Source: Bacillota bacterium (GTDB taxonomy: Bacteria; Bacillota; Clostridia; Peptostreptococcales; Anaerovoracaceae). Taken from it: a DNA stretch of 64,000 nt. The stretch is from assembly GCA_029006195.1 (NCBI GenBank), contig JAQXGH010000024.1, forward strand, positions 20,636 through 84,635, in the 5' to 3' direction. The translations under genes and the position numbers were made by a program. This document shows positions 9,522 to 18,881 of this stretch, in pieces (position 1 is the first letter of the stretch; each line of letters starts with the position of its first letter). The notes beneath the pieces are model-generated. The model made no database searches and was not told where the DNA came from. It saw only the letters and a list, made by a program, of their open reading frames with translations.

Positions 9522-9552
9522 TATGGCTTTATTAAGAAAAACAGGAGTTTAT

Positions 9553-10062
9553 ATGGCAAAAAAGAAAATTACAGAGGTTGTAGGAGAACTCCTCGAAGAC
9601 TTTATGGTCAGCGAAGGATATTACCTTTACAACACAGAATTCATTAAGGAAGGCAGAGACTGGTTTTTAAGAGTTTATGTTGACCTTGCTGAAGAAAAAT
9701 CCATTGGTGAAGATGGCAAGGAGAAATACATAGGAACTGAAGACTGTGAAAAGGTCAGCAGATTCTTAAGTGAGAAGCTGGATGAATCTGATCCTATCGA
9801 ACAGAACTATTATCTTGAAGTAAGTTCACCAGGAATGGATAGATCGCTTATCACTCCTGAACACTACAGAAGGTATATTGGTAAGGATGTAGAAATCAAA
9901 CTTTACAAGGGTATTGATGGAACTAAGAAGGTTGATGGTGTGCTTAAAGCCTTTGAAGAAGGTGAAGAAGACAGCATCGTAACATTAATCGATTATAACG
10001 AAAAAGAGTGGAAGCTGCCATTATCAGCAATATCAAAGGCAAAGCTGGCAGTAATATTCTAA
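9553..10062 (+). CDS. rimP: Ribosome maturation factor RimP
   Basis: Needed for maturation of the 30S subunit. The 169-residue protein has the two-domain RimP layout: an N-terminal alpha/beta domain containing LRVYVDL and a C-terminal SH3-like barrel starting near KDVEIKLY. YYLEVSSPGMDRSL is the family signature. I chose the ATG at 9553 because AGGAG lies five bases upstream; an upstream in-frame ATG at 9523 has no ribosome site and overlaps the hairpin tail. It heads the nusA-infB operon as in most bacteria (ylxS in B. subtilis). Confidence 0.95.
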   Translation: MAKKKITEVVGELLEDFMVSEGYYLYNTEFIKEGRDWFLRVYVDLAEEKSIGEDGKEKYIGTEDCEKVSRFLSEKLDESDPIEQNYYLEVSSPGMDRSLITPEHYRRYIGKDVEIKLYKGIDGTKKVDGVLKAFEEGEEDSIVTLIDYNEKEWKLPLSAISKAKLAVIF

Positions 10063-10110
10063 ATAAGCGAAAGTAAGCGTAATGATTTTTTCTGAAATGG
10101 AGGAGAAAAA

Positions 10111-11202
10111 ATGAATGACTTTTTGAACGCAATTGACGATCTGGTAAAGGAAAAAGGTATTCCTAAGGAAGTCCTGCTTGATGCAATTGAAATGGCACTT
10201 GTATCAGCGTACAAGAAGAATTATGGAACATCCCAGAACGTTAGAGTAGATATGGATGCTGAAAACGGCAACTTTGAAGTACTCATGCAGAAAAGCGTAG
10301 TCGAAGAGGTTGAAGACGAGTTTACTGAAATCTCACTTGAAGAAGCACTTGAAATCGATCCTAGATATCAGGTTGGAGATGTAGTTGAATATCAGGTTAC
10401 TCCTAGAAACTTCGGTAGAATCGCTGCACAGACTGCTAAGCAGGTCGTTGTTCAGAGAATCAGAGAAGCAGAACGTGGAATGGTATTCGATAGCTACATT
10501 TCAAGACAGGGTGACCTGATCACAGGTGTAGTGCAGAGAATCAGCAATGATACATTATTTGTAAATATCGGAAACACAGAAGGTATTCTTGTTTCAGGTG
10601 AAAGAGCTGCATGTGAAAAGTATAAGATCAACGATAGAATCAAGGCTTATATCATGGATGTAAGAAAGAGTTCAAAGGGTCCTCAGATTTTCCTTTCAAG
10701 AACTCATCCTGGATTCGTTGAAAAGCTCTTTGAACTGGAAGTTCCAGAAATCGAAGAAGGCATTGTAGAAATCAAGAGCATCGCTAGAGAAGCTGGCTCA
10801 AGAACTAAGATAGCTGTTTACACTGCAGACGAAGATGTTGATCCAGTAGGTGCATGCGTTGGTACAGGCGGAAGCAGAGTTAAGAACGTAGTTGATGAAC
10901 TCTGGGGCGAAAAGATCGATATCACAACTTGGGATGAAGATCCTAAGGTTCTGATCAGCAACGTTCTTTCACCAGCTAAGGTTGAAGAAGTAATCACTGA
11001 CGAAGATGAAAAGGCTGCAACAGTTGTTGTTCCTGATTATCAGCTGTCACTTGCTATCGGTAAGGACGGTCAGAACGTTAGACTGGCTGCTAGACTTTGC
11101 GGATGGAAGATCGATATCAAGAGTCACACTCAGTATTTCGGAGATGAAGAAATCGAAGAAGAAGTTACTGATGAATTTGATGACGGTATCGTAGAACTTT
11201 AA
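10111..11202 (+). CDS. nusA: Transcription termination/antitermination factor NusA
   Basis: RNA polymerase-binding factor that modulates pausing and termination. The N-terminal domain (1-130) starts MNDFLNAIDDLVKEKGI; the S1 domain follows (about 135-205, GDLITGVVQRISND); then KH1 (GACVGTGGSRVKNV) and KH2 (LAIGKDGQNVRLAARLCGWKIDI). No acidic C-terminal repeats are present, as is normal in Gram-positives; the tail is Glu/Asp-rich. A strong GGAGGAGA site precedes the ATG. The gene lies 48 bp after rimP and 11 bp before rnpM. Confidence 0.98.
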   Translation: MNDFLNAIDDLVKEKGIPKEVLLDAIEMALVSAYKKNYGTSQNVRVDMDAENGNFEVLMQKSVVEEVEDEFTEISLEEALEIDPRYQVGDVVEYQVTPRNFGRIAAQTAKQVVVQRIREAERGMVFDSYISRQGDLITGVVQRISNDTLFVNIGNTEGILVSGERAACEKYKINDRIKAYIMDVRKSSKGPQIFLSRTHPGFVEKLFELEVPEIEEGIVEIKSIAREAGSRTKIAVYTADEDVDPVGACVGTGGSRVKNVVDELWGEKIDITTWDEDPKVLISNVLSPAKVEEVITDEDEKAATVVVPDYQLSLAIGKDGQNVRLAARLCGWKIDIKSHTQYFGDEEIEEEVTDEFDDGIVEL

Positions 11203-11213
11203 GAGGGACTGCG

Positions 11214-11480
11214 ATGAGTGAAAGAAAAATTCCAATGCGAAAGTGTGTTGGATGCATGGAATCAAAGCCAAAGAACTCTTTAGTAAGAATAGCTTGCTAC
11301 GAAGGCGTAGTAACTGTTGATTTGACTGGAAGAGCTAAGGGAAGAGGCGTTTATCTTTGTAAAGACCCTGAATGCAGGGAAAAAGCTAAAAAAAGACGTG
11401 CTCTTCAGAGAAGCTTTGATGCAGGTTTGACACAAGAAGATATAGATAAGATTTTCCAGGAGCTGGCTGATAATGAATAA
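11214..11480 (+). CDS. rnpM: RNase P modulator RnpM (YlxR family)
   Basis: Small RNA-binding protein of 88 residues. YlxR of B. subtilis has been renamed RnpM because it binds and modulates RNase P. The family signature MRKCVGCMESKPKNSLVRI and GRAKGRGVYLC are clear, as is the basic C-terminal block KKRRALQRSF. It sits at the expected place between nusA and the L7Ae-like gene, and its end overlaps the next gene by 8 bp. Confidence 0.93.
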   Translation: MSERKIPMRKCVGCMESKPKNSLVRIACYEGVVTVDLTGRAKGRGVYLCKDPECREKAKKRRALQRSFDAGLTQEDIDKIFQELADNE

Positions 11481-11772
11481 TAAGCTGTTAACTTATATGG
11501 GTTTTGCGAAAAAAGCCGGCAAGCTGGTTTCAGGGGTAAACACCGTTACTTTTAACATCAATAAGAGGAAGGTTAAGCTGGTTATTCTGGCAGAAGATAT
11601 CTCCGAAAACAGCCGAAAGAAAATCATGAAAGAGATAAGAAAAGGCCAGGTTGACTATATAGAATGCGGCACAATAGACGAATTGTCCCATGCAACGGGA
11701 GCAGCGGGACGAAGCGTTTTCGCAATTCTTGATGACAACTTTGCCGAGGTTATAAAAAAGACTATCGATTAA
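11473..11772 (+). CDS. ylxQ: L7Ae-family kink-turn RNA-binding protein (YlxQ)
   Basis: A 99-residue member of the L7Ae/L30e/S12e family, which binds kink-turn RNA. The protein shows the alpha-beta-alpha pattern, with GFAKKAGKLVSGVNTV near the N terminus and LVILAEDISENSRKKI in the core. It overlaps rnpM by 8 bp, which implies coupled translation. Its stop codon lies in the loop of a perfect 9-bp palindrome (GACTATCGA / TCGATAGTC, 11760-11782) that has no T-run, so it is more likely an RNA-processing or stability element than a terminator. Confidence 0.9.
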   Translation: MNNKLLTYMGFAKKAGKLVSGVNTVTFNINKRKVKLVILAEDISENSRKKIMKEIRKGQVDYIECGTIDELSHATGAAGRSVFAILDDNFAEVIKKTID

Positions 11773-11810
11773 TTCGATAGTCAGTGGGAAAGAAAAGGAG
11801 GAGCGTGCGT

Positions 11811-14588
11811 ATGAAGATAAAAGACATAGCAAAAGAACTAAAACTTAGTGATCAAGAGGTTCTTGATAAAGCGGTATCAATGGGTATATCATGTGATGGT
11901 GCTGATTCAGAAATCTCAGATATCGATGCTAAGGTAGTAAAGAACTCTATCATTCACGAAAATGATAAGAAGGAAATTAAGGTTGTACGTACTAGAGCTA
12001 AGAAATCAGAAGCTGAAAAGAAGGAAGCGCCTAAGGTAGTTGTTAAGGCTGCCAACATTAAGCTGCCAGAAAAGAAAAAGACAAAGACTAAGGCTGCTGC
12101 ACATACAAAGGCAGATGCTGCATCAACTCGCAAGCCACCAGTTGGAAAGCCAGTTGTACCTAAGTCAGTTTCAGAAAGACCTAATCCTCAGGAAGAAAAG
12201 CCTGTTGTTTCAAAGGCAATGTTAGAAGCTAGAATTGCTAAGGAGAAGGAAGAAGTAAAGGACGCTCCAATTAAGGATACTAGAATGGAAGAAAAGACAG
12301 AAACAAAGAAGACAGAAGCTCCAAAGGCAGAAAAGCCTGTAGGAAGACAGCTGAGCGGACTTAAGGTTATCAAGAAGGCTGAAGACGTAAGACGTGAAGA
12401 AGCTGAAGCTAAGGCTGCCGCTAAGAAGAAGGCTGAAGAGCGTAAAAAAGAAGAAAAGAAGGCGAAGGAAGAACGTAAGCCAGAAAGAAAAGAAAGAACT
12501 GACAGACGTGACAGACAGGATAGAAACGATATGAATGCTAAACCTGCAAACAAATCCTCCGAGAGACAGGCTCGTCCATCCCGTAGAAACGAGCAGCAGG
12601 AAGCAGCAGCTCCAAATGTAGATACTCAGGTAAAGGCCTCCCACGGCAAGAAGAACAAGGACAAAGATAAAGCTAAGGAAAACGACAAGTATAACAGACT
12701 TGAGCGTGGCGGCCGTAAGGCAGGAAAGCCTGCTCCTAAGTCACTGGAAAAGCAGACAAGAAATAAGAAGCATAACAACAAGCCTAAGGTTGTTGAAGCT
12801 CCAGAACCAGAAGTTGAACTGCCTACAGGCACAACTCTGATCAATGTTCCTATCACTGTTGCTGGTTTCGCAGAACAGACTAGAACATCAATCTCACAGA
12901 TCATCATGACTCTGATGAAGATGGGTATTATGGCTAACCAGAACCAGAATCTGGACGAAGACGTTGTTCAGCTCCTGGCTGATGAATTAGGCATCCAGAT
13001 CGCAATCGGTGCTGTTGATGAAGAAGAAGAATACCAGGAAGAAGACGGTATTGAAACATTCGAAGACAAGGAAGAAGACCTGAAGCCAAGAGCTCCAATC
13101 ATCACTGTAATGGGTCACGTAGACCACGGTAAGACTTCACTCCTTGACGCTATTAGAAATACAAACGTAACAGCTGGCGAATCCGGCGGTATCACTCAGC
13201 ACATCGGTGCATCAGAAGTTGAAATCAACGGACAGAAGATCGTATTCCTGGATACACCAGGACACGAAGCGTTTACAGCTATGAGAGCTAGAGGGGCTCA
13301 CGCTACAGACATCGCAGTACTGGTAGTTGCTGCTGATGACTCAGTAAAACCTCAGACAATCGAATCAATCAGCCATGCAAAGGCTGCAGGCGTTCCTATC
13401 ATAGTTGCTATCAACAAGATGGATAAGCCTGGTGCTAACCCAGACATCGTTAAGAAGGACCTGGCAGAACAGGGCGTTCTCGTAGAAGACTGGGGCGGAG
13501 ATGTAATCAGCGTACCTATATCAGCTAAGACTGGTGAAGGTATCACAAACCTTCTGGAAATGATTCTTCTCCAGGCAGAAGTACTTGAACTCAAGGCTAA
13601 CCCTAATAGACTGGCTCTGGGTACAGTTCTGGAAGCTAGACTTGATAAGGCAAAGGGTCCTATCGCTTCACTGCTCATCCTTAATGGTACACTTAAGTCA
13701 GACATGAGTATCGTAGCTGGTACATGCTCAGGTAAGATCAGACTTATGACAAATGATAAGGGCGAAAAGCTTAAGAAGTCAGGTCCTGCAACAGCTGTAG
13801 AAATTCTGGGTCTCTCAGACGTTCCACAGGCAGGTGACGTATTTAACGCAGTTAAGAAGTCAAGCCAGGCTAAGGAAATCGCAGCTGCAAGACAGCAGAA
13901 GGTAAGAGAAGAAGTACTTGCTAGAAATTCAAGTACAACTCTCGAAGAACTCTTCAGCCAAATTCAGGAAGGTGAAGTTAAGGAACTTAACCTCCTCGTT
14001 AAGGCTGACGTACAGGGTTCAGTTGGTGCTATCGTATCATCACTCGAAAAGCTTTCAAACGACGAAGTTAAGGTTAAGATCGTTCACACAGGCGTTGGCG
14101 CAATCAATGAATCAGACGTAATGCTTGCTGAAACATCAGGCTCAGTTATCATCGGCTTCAACGTAAGACCAAGCATCACAGTAAGCAACATGGCAGAACG
14201 TGATGGCATCCAGATCAGAACATACAACGTAATCTACAACATCCTGGATGACGTAGAAAACGCTATGAAGGGTATGCTTGATCCAGAATTCAAGGAAGTT
14301 GTTCTGGGTACAGTTGAAATCAGAACTACATTCAAGGTTCCTGGCGTTGGTATCATCGGTGGTGCATATGTAACTGACGGTAAGGTTGTTAGAAACGAAA
14401 GCATCAGACTGGTAAGAGACGGTATCGTTATTCACGAAGGTAAGATCTCATCACTTAAGAGATTCAAGGATGACGCTCGTGAAGTAGCTCAGGGCTATGA
14501 ATGCGGTATCGGTATTGAAAACTATAACGATATTAAGGAAGGCGATATTATTGAGTGCTTCACAATGGAAGAAGTAGCTCGTGACTAA
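11811..14588 (+). CDS. infB: Translation initiation factor IF-2
   Basis: GTPase that places initiator tRNA on the 30S subunit. The first 50 residues form the IF2N-like domain (KIKDIAKELKLSDQEVLDKA); residues about 55-330 are a Lys/Glu/Ala-rich linker; a second IF2N-like domain follows. The G domain has GHVDHGKTSLLDAIR (G1), DTPGHEAF (G3) and NKMDKP (G4). Domains II-IV complete the 925 residues. I chose the ATG at 11811 because AAAGGAGG lies nine bases before it; an upstream GTG at 11784 would place that ribosome site inside the coding sequence. Confidence 0.98.
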   Translation: MKIKDIAKELKLSDQEVLDKAVSMGISCDGADSEISDIDAKVVKNSIIHENDKKEIKVVRTRAKKSEAEKKEAPKVVVKAANIKLPEKKKTKTKAAAHTKADAASTRKPPVGKPVVPKSVSERPNPQEEKPVVSKAMLEARIAKEKEEVKDAPIKDTRMEEKTETKKTEAPKAEKPVGRQLSGLKVIKKAEDVRREEAEAKAAAKKKAEERKKEEKKAKEERKPERKERTDRRDRQDRNDMNAKPANKSSERQARPSRRNEQQEAAAPNVDTQVKASHGKKNKDKDKAKENDKYNRLERGGRKAGKPAPKSLEKQTRNKKHNNKPKVVEAPEPEVELPTGTTLINVPITVAGFAEQTRTSISQIIMTLMKMGIMANQNQNLDEDVVQLLADELGIQIAIGAVDEEEEYQEEDGIETFEDKEEDLKPRAPIITVMGHVDHGKTSLLDAIRNTNVTAGESGGITQHIGASEVEINGQKIVFLDTPGHEAFTAMRARGAHATDIAVLVVAADDSVKPQTIESISHAKAAGVPIIVAINKMDKPGANPDIVKKDLAEQGVLVEDWGGDVISVPISAKTGEGITNLLEMILLQAEVLELKANPNRLALGTVLEARLDKAKGPIASLLILNGTLKSDMSIVAGTCSGKIRLMTNDKGEKLKKSGPATAVEILGLSDVPQAGDVFNAVKKSSQAKEIAAARQQKVREEVLARNSSTTLEELFSQIQEGEVKELNLLVKADVQGSVGAIVSSLEKLSNDEVKVKIVHTGVGAINESDVMLAETSGSVIIGFNVRPSITVSNMAERDGIQIRTYNVIYNILDDVENAMKGMLDPEFKEVVLGTVEIRTTFKVPGVGIIGGAYVTDGKVVRNESIRLVRDGIVIHEGKISSLKRFKDDAREVAQGYECGIGIENYNDIKEGDIIECFTMEEVARD

Positions 14589-14609
14589 TAGAGTCTTGAA
14601 AGGATAAAT

Positions 14610-14978
14610 ATGGGCAAAGGATATAGACAGGGCAGAATCGGAGAAGAAATCCGTAAGATAATAAGCGACATGCTTCTTCGTGGCCTGAAGGATCCTAGAC
14701 TGGACACAATGATCAGCATTACAGCTGTTGAAGTAACAAACGACAACAGCTATGCTACAGTGTTCTTCTCAAAGCTTGGCATCAGTTCAGATCCTGAAAT
14801 TGCTCAGGAGCAGAAGCAGGAACTGATCGATGCATTTGCAAGCGCAAAGGGATTCATCAGAAACGAAATCGCGAAGAAAATGAAGCTTCGCCATGTGCCT
14901 GAACTTATTTTCAAGTATGACACATCACTTGAATACGGCAGACACATTGAAGAAATCATCAGCACCCTGGATAAATAA
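14610..14978 (+). CDS. rbfA: Ribosome-binding factor A
   Basis: Single KH-like domain protein that binds the 30S subunit near helix 1 of 16S rRNA during late maturation and cold adaptation. The 122 residues match RbfA throughout: GEEIRKIISDMLLRGLKDPRL at the N terminus, ITAVEVTNDNSYATVFFS in the centre and LRHVPELIFKYDTSLEYG near the end. It is 21 bp after infB. B. subtilis has ylxP between infB and rbfA; that gene is absent here. Confidence 0.96.
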   Translation: MGKGYRQGRIGEEIRKIISDMLLRGLKDPRLDTMISITAVEVTNDNSYATVFFSKLGISSDPEIAQEQKQELIDAFASAKGFIRNEIAKKMKLRHVPELIFKYDTSLEYGRHIEEIISTLDK

Positions 14979-14993
14979 GATAAGGAAACTAAT

Positions 14994-15965
14994 ATGGGCA
15001 TTACAAAAAATGCTTCGCTAAAAGACATAGCTCGTAAGCTTATGTGGGCGAGTGATATCATCATATTTGTACATCAGAACCCGGACGGAGACGCTCTGGG
15101 TTCTTCGACTGCTCTTGCTAAAACATTAAGAGGTATGGGCAAGACAGCTTATGTACTTCTGGAAGAAGAAGTTCCAGGATATCTTTCGTTTATGGATACA
15201 GATTGCTGCACTTTAGACAGAAACTGCATAGCTGATCCAGATGTCTGCATTTGTGTTGACTGTTGTGAGTACAGCAGATTTGCAAGTATAGCCGACATCT
15301 ATGATAAGGGCAAGACAAAACTCTGCGTAGACCATCATCTAAACGACACTGGTTTTGGTGATTTTTATTATATCGACAGTACAGCAGCTGCAGCAGCTGA
15401 GCTTATCTATAAGCTTATTGTTGCACTTGATGAAGATATAACACGTGATATTGCCAATGCTCTTTACATAGGAATTTCAACAGATACGGGCTCGTTTAAG
15501 TACTCAAATACAACTGCAGATACACACGAAATTGCCATGAATCTGTTAAGAGTAGGAATAGACCATAATGATATTATTGTAAATCTCTATCAAAATAAGA
15601 AAATTACTGAAGTAGAGGTTCAGAGCATGGCTGTTAATGAGAAAAAAATGATCGCAGGCGGCAAGGGCGCTATCACTATGGTCACTGCTGAAATGCTCGA
15701 AAGCTGTAATGCTGATTTGGGTGATGCTGAGTCTGTGATCGATGTGCTTAGAGATATTTCAGGCGTTGAAATTGCCGCAGTTCTTAAGGAACGCGGTGAT
15801 AAAATAAAGGTAAGCTTTAGAGCTAAATCATATGCTAACGTTGCTGAAATTGCTCAGAAATTCGGTGGTGGCGGACATGTAAAAGCTGCAGGCTGCACGC
15901 TTGAATGCGGAAAGGATGAAGCTTTGGCAAAGATAGAAGCTAGTATTTGTGAAGCACTGAAATAA
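14994..15965 (+). CDS. nrnA: DHH/DHHA1 phosphoesterase, NrnA-type oligoribonuclease/pAp phosphatase
   Basis: Degrades 2-5-nt RNA and dephosphorylates 3'-phosphoadenosine 5'-phosphate. Manganese-binding motifs are HQNPDGDALGSS, CVDCCEYSRF (the DxD-like region) and VDHHLND, from which the DHH name comes. The DHHA1 substrate-binding end has GGGGHVKAAGCTLE. At 323 residues it is the usual length. The gene lies between rbfA and truB, a very common place for nrnA in Clostridia, and only 5 bp before truB. Confidence 0.95.
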   Translation: MGITKNASLKDIARKLMWASDIIIFVHQNPDGDALGSSTALAKTLRGMGKTAYVLLEEEVPGYLSFMDTDCCTLDRNCIADPDVCICVDCCEYSRFASIADIYDKGKTKLCVDHHLNDTGFGDFYYIDSTAAAAAELIYKLIVALDEDITRDIANALYIGISTDTGSFKYSNTTADTHEIAMNLLRVGIDHNDIIVNLYQNKKITEVEVQSMAVNEKKMIAGGKGAITMVTAEMLESCNADLGDAESVIDVLRDISGVEIAAVLKERGDKIKVSFRAKSYANVAEIAQKFGGGGHVKAAGCTLECGKDEALAKIEASICEALK

Positions 15966-15970
15966 TAGAA

Positions 15971-17017
15971 ATGAAAGACGGAATTATTATATTAAATAAG
16001 CCACAGGAATGGACATCAAGTGACTGTGTTGCCATCTGTAGACGTAACCTTAAGTGCAGAGGTATTAAAAAGGTTGGTCACGGCGGCACGCTTGATCCGA
16101 TGGCAACAGGTGTTTTGCCTATTTTCATCGGTCAGGCTACGAGAATCATGGAATACATGGAGCTTGATTATAAGGCATATAGATGTACAGCTAGACTTGG
16201 GCTTACAACAGATACACTTGATGTCTGGGGCCAGGTAATTGAAGAAGTACCTGCATCTGAACTCATTTGTGAAGGTAATATCACTGAAGAAATGATAAGA
16301 GATGCACTGGCTGGCTTCGTAGGACATATAGAGCAGATTCCTCCTAAGTACTCAGCTGTTAGAGTTAACGGCAGAAGATTATATGATTATATGTACAAGG
16401 GTGAGGAGATCGACTTCGAAATTAAGCCTAGACCTGTACATATCAAAAGTATGGATGTTTTATCTGTAGATTTAGATAAGGCGGAAGTTACTTTTGATGT
16501 TACATGCTCTAAGGGAACATATATAAGAACCATTTGCAGCGACCTTGGTGAGAAGCTGGGCTGCGGATGTGCGATGACAAAACTTGAAAGAAGAGCGTCA
16601 GGAATCATTTCACTTGATAAAGCTGGTGCTCCGGGAACTCCGGGAGCTATAGTAAGCGCTGAGCAGGTCAAGACAATGACTGCTGAGGAACTGGAAGCTA
16701 TTATGATACCAGCTGATTATCCGCTTGTTTCACTGGGTTCAGTCGAAATAAGTGAAGAAAGGGCTGTTTACTTCAGCAGAGGCAACAGCATCTGGTGGAC
16801 TCAGGTGAAGGAAACAATGAAGCCTGACTATGATGCCTTAAGGGAAACAGGCAAATCCGGTGAGGATGGAGATATACCTGTTAACCATAGGGGCAGAAGA
16901 TATGATCTTATTTATAAGGTTTATCAGGAAGGCACTGGTCAATTCCTGGGAACCGGGTATTTAGATAAAGACGAGAACAGACTTAAGGCCGACAAGGTGT
17001 TTATAAGTCAAAGATAA
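15971..17017 (+). CDS. truB: tRNA pseudouridine(55) synthase
   Basis: Makes the T-loop pseudouridine in tRNAs. GHGGTLDPMATGVLPI contains the catalytic Asp. IPPKYSAVRVNGRRLYDYMYKG and the SKGTYIRTICSDLGEKLG block are family-typical. At 348 residues it is about 40-50 longer than many TruB proteins; the extra length falls in the C-terminal PUA-like part from about residue 245, where a Trp-containing segment (SIWWTQVKETMKP) precedes RYDLIYKVYQEG. A GAAATGAAAG start context gives a modest ribosome site; coupling from nrnA is likely. Confidence 0.96.
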   Translation: MKDGIIILNKPQEWTSSDCVAICRRNLKCRGIKKVGHGGTLDPMATGVLPIFIGQATRIMEYMELDYKAYRCTARLGLTTDTLDVWGQVIEEVPASELICEGNITEEMIRDALAGFVGHIEQIPPKYSAVRVNGRRLYDYMYKGEEIDFEIKPRPVHIKSMDVLSVDLDKAEVTFDVTCSKGTYIRTICSDLGEKLGCGCAMTKLERRASGIISLDKAGAPGTPGAIVSAEQVKTMTAEELEAIMIPADYPLVSLGSVEISEERAVYFSRGNSIWWTQVKETMKPDYDALRETGKSGEDGDIPVNHRGRRYDLIYKVYQEGTGQFLGTGYLDKDENRLKADKVFISQR

Positions 17018-17039
17018 AACTAATCGAGGTATAGCTAAA

Positions 17040-17975
17040 ATGATAGTATTCAACAGTTTAGACGAAATACATAACATAGAACCGACTGTTGTGGCACTTG
17101 GCAATTTTGACGGTGTTCACAAGGGTCATCAGGAAATCATATCAAGAACAGTTAACGAAGCTAAGTCAGCTGGACTTAAGAGTGCGGTATTCACTTTCTC
17201 TAACCACACAAGCACACTGCTCAAACATATTCCTGCGGTTAAAAATATTCTCTACGTTGAACAGAAAATCAAAATTATAGAATCAATGGGCGTTGACTAT
17301 ATGTTCAACATTCCATTCACTCACGAAATTCTTGGTATGAGCCCTGAAGATTTCATTCAGCAGATTCTGATAGATAAATTCAAAATCAGAGAAGCTTACT
17401 GCGGATTTAATTACACATTCGGTTACAAGGCTCAGGGTACTCCGGAACTCCTTATGCGCGAAGGCATTAAAAAGGGATTTGGTATCCACGTTCAGGAACC
17501 GTTCATGATCGATGATACTGTAGTAAGCAGCACTTTCATCAGAGGTCTTATCGCAGAAGGTAAGATGGAAGCTGTAACAAAGTTTATGGGAAGAAACTAT
17601 GATATAGATGGTATTGTTCAGGAAGGAAATAAGCTGGGCAGAACGATCGGATTCCCAACATGCAACATTACGATCGACAATACAATGATTACACCGCCAA
17701 ACGGCGTATACGTTACTATGTGTACTTATGACGGTAAGAGCTATCCTGCAATCACTAACGTTGGCAACAAGCCTACAATTGGCGATTATGAAAAGAATAT
17801 TGAAACTCATATCTTCAATTTCGATCAGGAAATTTACGGAAAGCCGATTTCAGTTGAGTTCATTAAGCATACTAGACCTGAGCAGAAATTCAACAGCGTT
17901 GAAGAGCTCAAGAAAAGAATTGCACAGGACTGCATCGAAGCTAAGGCTTATCACAGAAAGACTGGACTGCTTTAA
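17040..17975 (+). CDS. ribF: Bifunctional riboflavin kinase / FAD synthetase
   Basis: Makes FMN and then FAD. The N-terminal FAD synthetase domain has ALGNFDGVHKGHQEII (nucleotidyl-transferase HxGH-type motif) and ISSTFIR-like SSTFIRGLI; the C-terminal flavokinase domain has GRTIGFPTCNI and PAITNVGNKPTIGD. Full length at 311 residues. It is the last gene of the rimP-nusA run. Transcripts can stop at the hairpins just downstream (17965-18030), and the next gene is on the opposite strand. Confidence 0.96.
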   Translation: MIVFNSLDEIHNIEPTVVALGNFDGVHKGHQEIISRTVNEAKSAGLKSAVFTFSNHTSTLLKHIPAVKNILYVEQKIKIIESMGVDYMFNIPFTHEILGMSPEDFIQQILIDKFKIREAYCGFNYTFGYKAQGTPELLMREGIKKGFGIHVQEPFMIDDTVVSSTFIRGLIAEGKMEAVTKFMGRNYDIDGIVQEGNKLGRTIGFPTCNITIDNTMITPPNGVYVTMCTYDGKSYPAITNVGNKPTIGDYEKNIETHIFNFDQEIYGKPISVEFIKHTRPEQKFNSVEELKKRIAQDCIEAKAYHRKTGLL

Positions 17976-17982
17976 GCAGTCA

Positions 17983-18753
17983 TTATTTAAGATATTCACG
18001 CATTCGCCCATTCATATGGGCGAATGTTTTTCTTGTTATAGGGTTATTTGATTCAAAGGCCAGCATCTGATAAAGATACCCTTGATCTGCAGCAATCCTG
18101 CGGCTAATAGGGAAAACAAGTTCAAAAGCGAAACAAATATGGCTGACCAGATTATCTACAGCAGTTCCTCTAGTGGATCTTAGAACGCAGCTTCCGCTAT
18201 TAAAAGCAGCTAGGACAGCCGGGCTTACTTCGCTGTTATAAAGTTCTTCTGTTGTAACACCATAAATCACTTCCATAGGTGATTCCATATTTACCCTCAG
18301 AATATCAATTTTATCTGCATCTCTTATGATATTGCAGAACATAAGATGGCGCCCCGAAAAGCCGTCTTCGATTCTGAATTTATTGTGCTGCCTGATGGCA
18401 GTTTCGATAAACGAAAGCTCCTCATCTGTCATCGAAGACCCGCCAAAAGATTCAATTAGTCCTTCCTTAAAAAGCAGATCAGCTCCAAAAGAAGCATGAT
18501 TGATGGATTCTGCATCCTTAAAAGTGCCATAGATTCTTACCTGTTCAAATCTGCCGATATCATGTAACATGCCTATGGACCAGGCGATATCGCGGTCGTT
18601 TTCGCAAAGCCCTAAAGCCTCAGATATCTCATCTGTTATCTGGGCAACCTTTTCAGTGTGTACTATCTTGAGAAGAATCTTCTCATCTTTAATGTCATAA
18701 CCACTAGTATAGTCTATAAACCTATCTATTATCAGTTTCCTGTTAATGCTCAA
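17983..18753 (-). CDS. HD-domain phosphohydrolase
   Basis: Metal-dependent phosphohydrolase of unknown substrate, 256 residues. HD-superfamily ligands are visible: HTEKVAQ (first His), SIGMLHDIGRFEQ (HD pair), and a later HNKFRIE plus RDADKIDILR (Asp). The start is TTG at 18753, supported by a GAGGAGGT site eight bases upstream. It is monocistronic and divergent from the hybrid kinase gene; a TATAAT-like box lies at 18791-18796 on this strand. No GGDEF, REC or PolyA domain is attached, so nucleotide hydrolysis or cyclic-nucleotide turnover cannot be told apart. Confidence 0.85.
   Translation of the reverse strand: MSINRKLIIDRFIDYTSGYDIKDEKILLKIVHTEKVAQITDEISEALGLCENDRDIAWSIGMLHDIGRFEQVRIYGTFKDAESINHASFGADLLFKEGLIESFGGSSMTDEELSFIETAIRQHNKFRIEDGFSGRHLMFCNIIRDADKIDILRVNMESPMEVIYGVTTEELYNSEVSPAVLAAFNSGSCVLRSTRGTAVDNLVSHICFAFELVFPISRRIAADQGYLYQMLAFESNNPITRKTFAHMNGRMREYLK
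18001..18031 (+). terminator. Terminator of the nusA-ribF operon, inside the opposite-strand HD gene
   Basis: A 10-bp stem CATTCGCCCA / TGGGCGAATG (18001-18010 with 18017-18026) is followed by TTTTTCTT on the plus strand. A weaker 6-bp hairpin overlaps the ribF stop (17965-17981). The strong hairpin lies in the last codons of the convergent HD-domain gene. Confidence 0.8.
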
Positions 18754-18881
18754 AGTAATGACCTCCTCTGTTTAATAAAGACTAATAAGTATTATACAGT
18801 AAATTGTTTATCAAACATAATCAATTTAGTGATAAAATATACAATTAGTAGTTAATAGATTCATTTGGGAGACAAAAGCCT

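Noticed and set aside
9523..9552. Upstream ATG as the rimP start
   Set aside because: It lacks a ribosome site and overlaps the T-run of the leader hairpin; AGGAG lies correctly before 9553.
11760..11782. Perfect palindrome at the ylxQ stop read as a terminator
   Set aside because: No T-run follows and infB is translated from the same operon 30 bases later.
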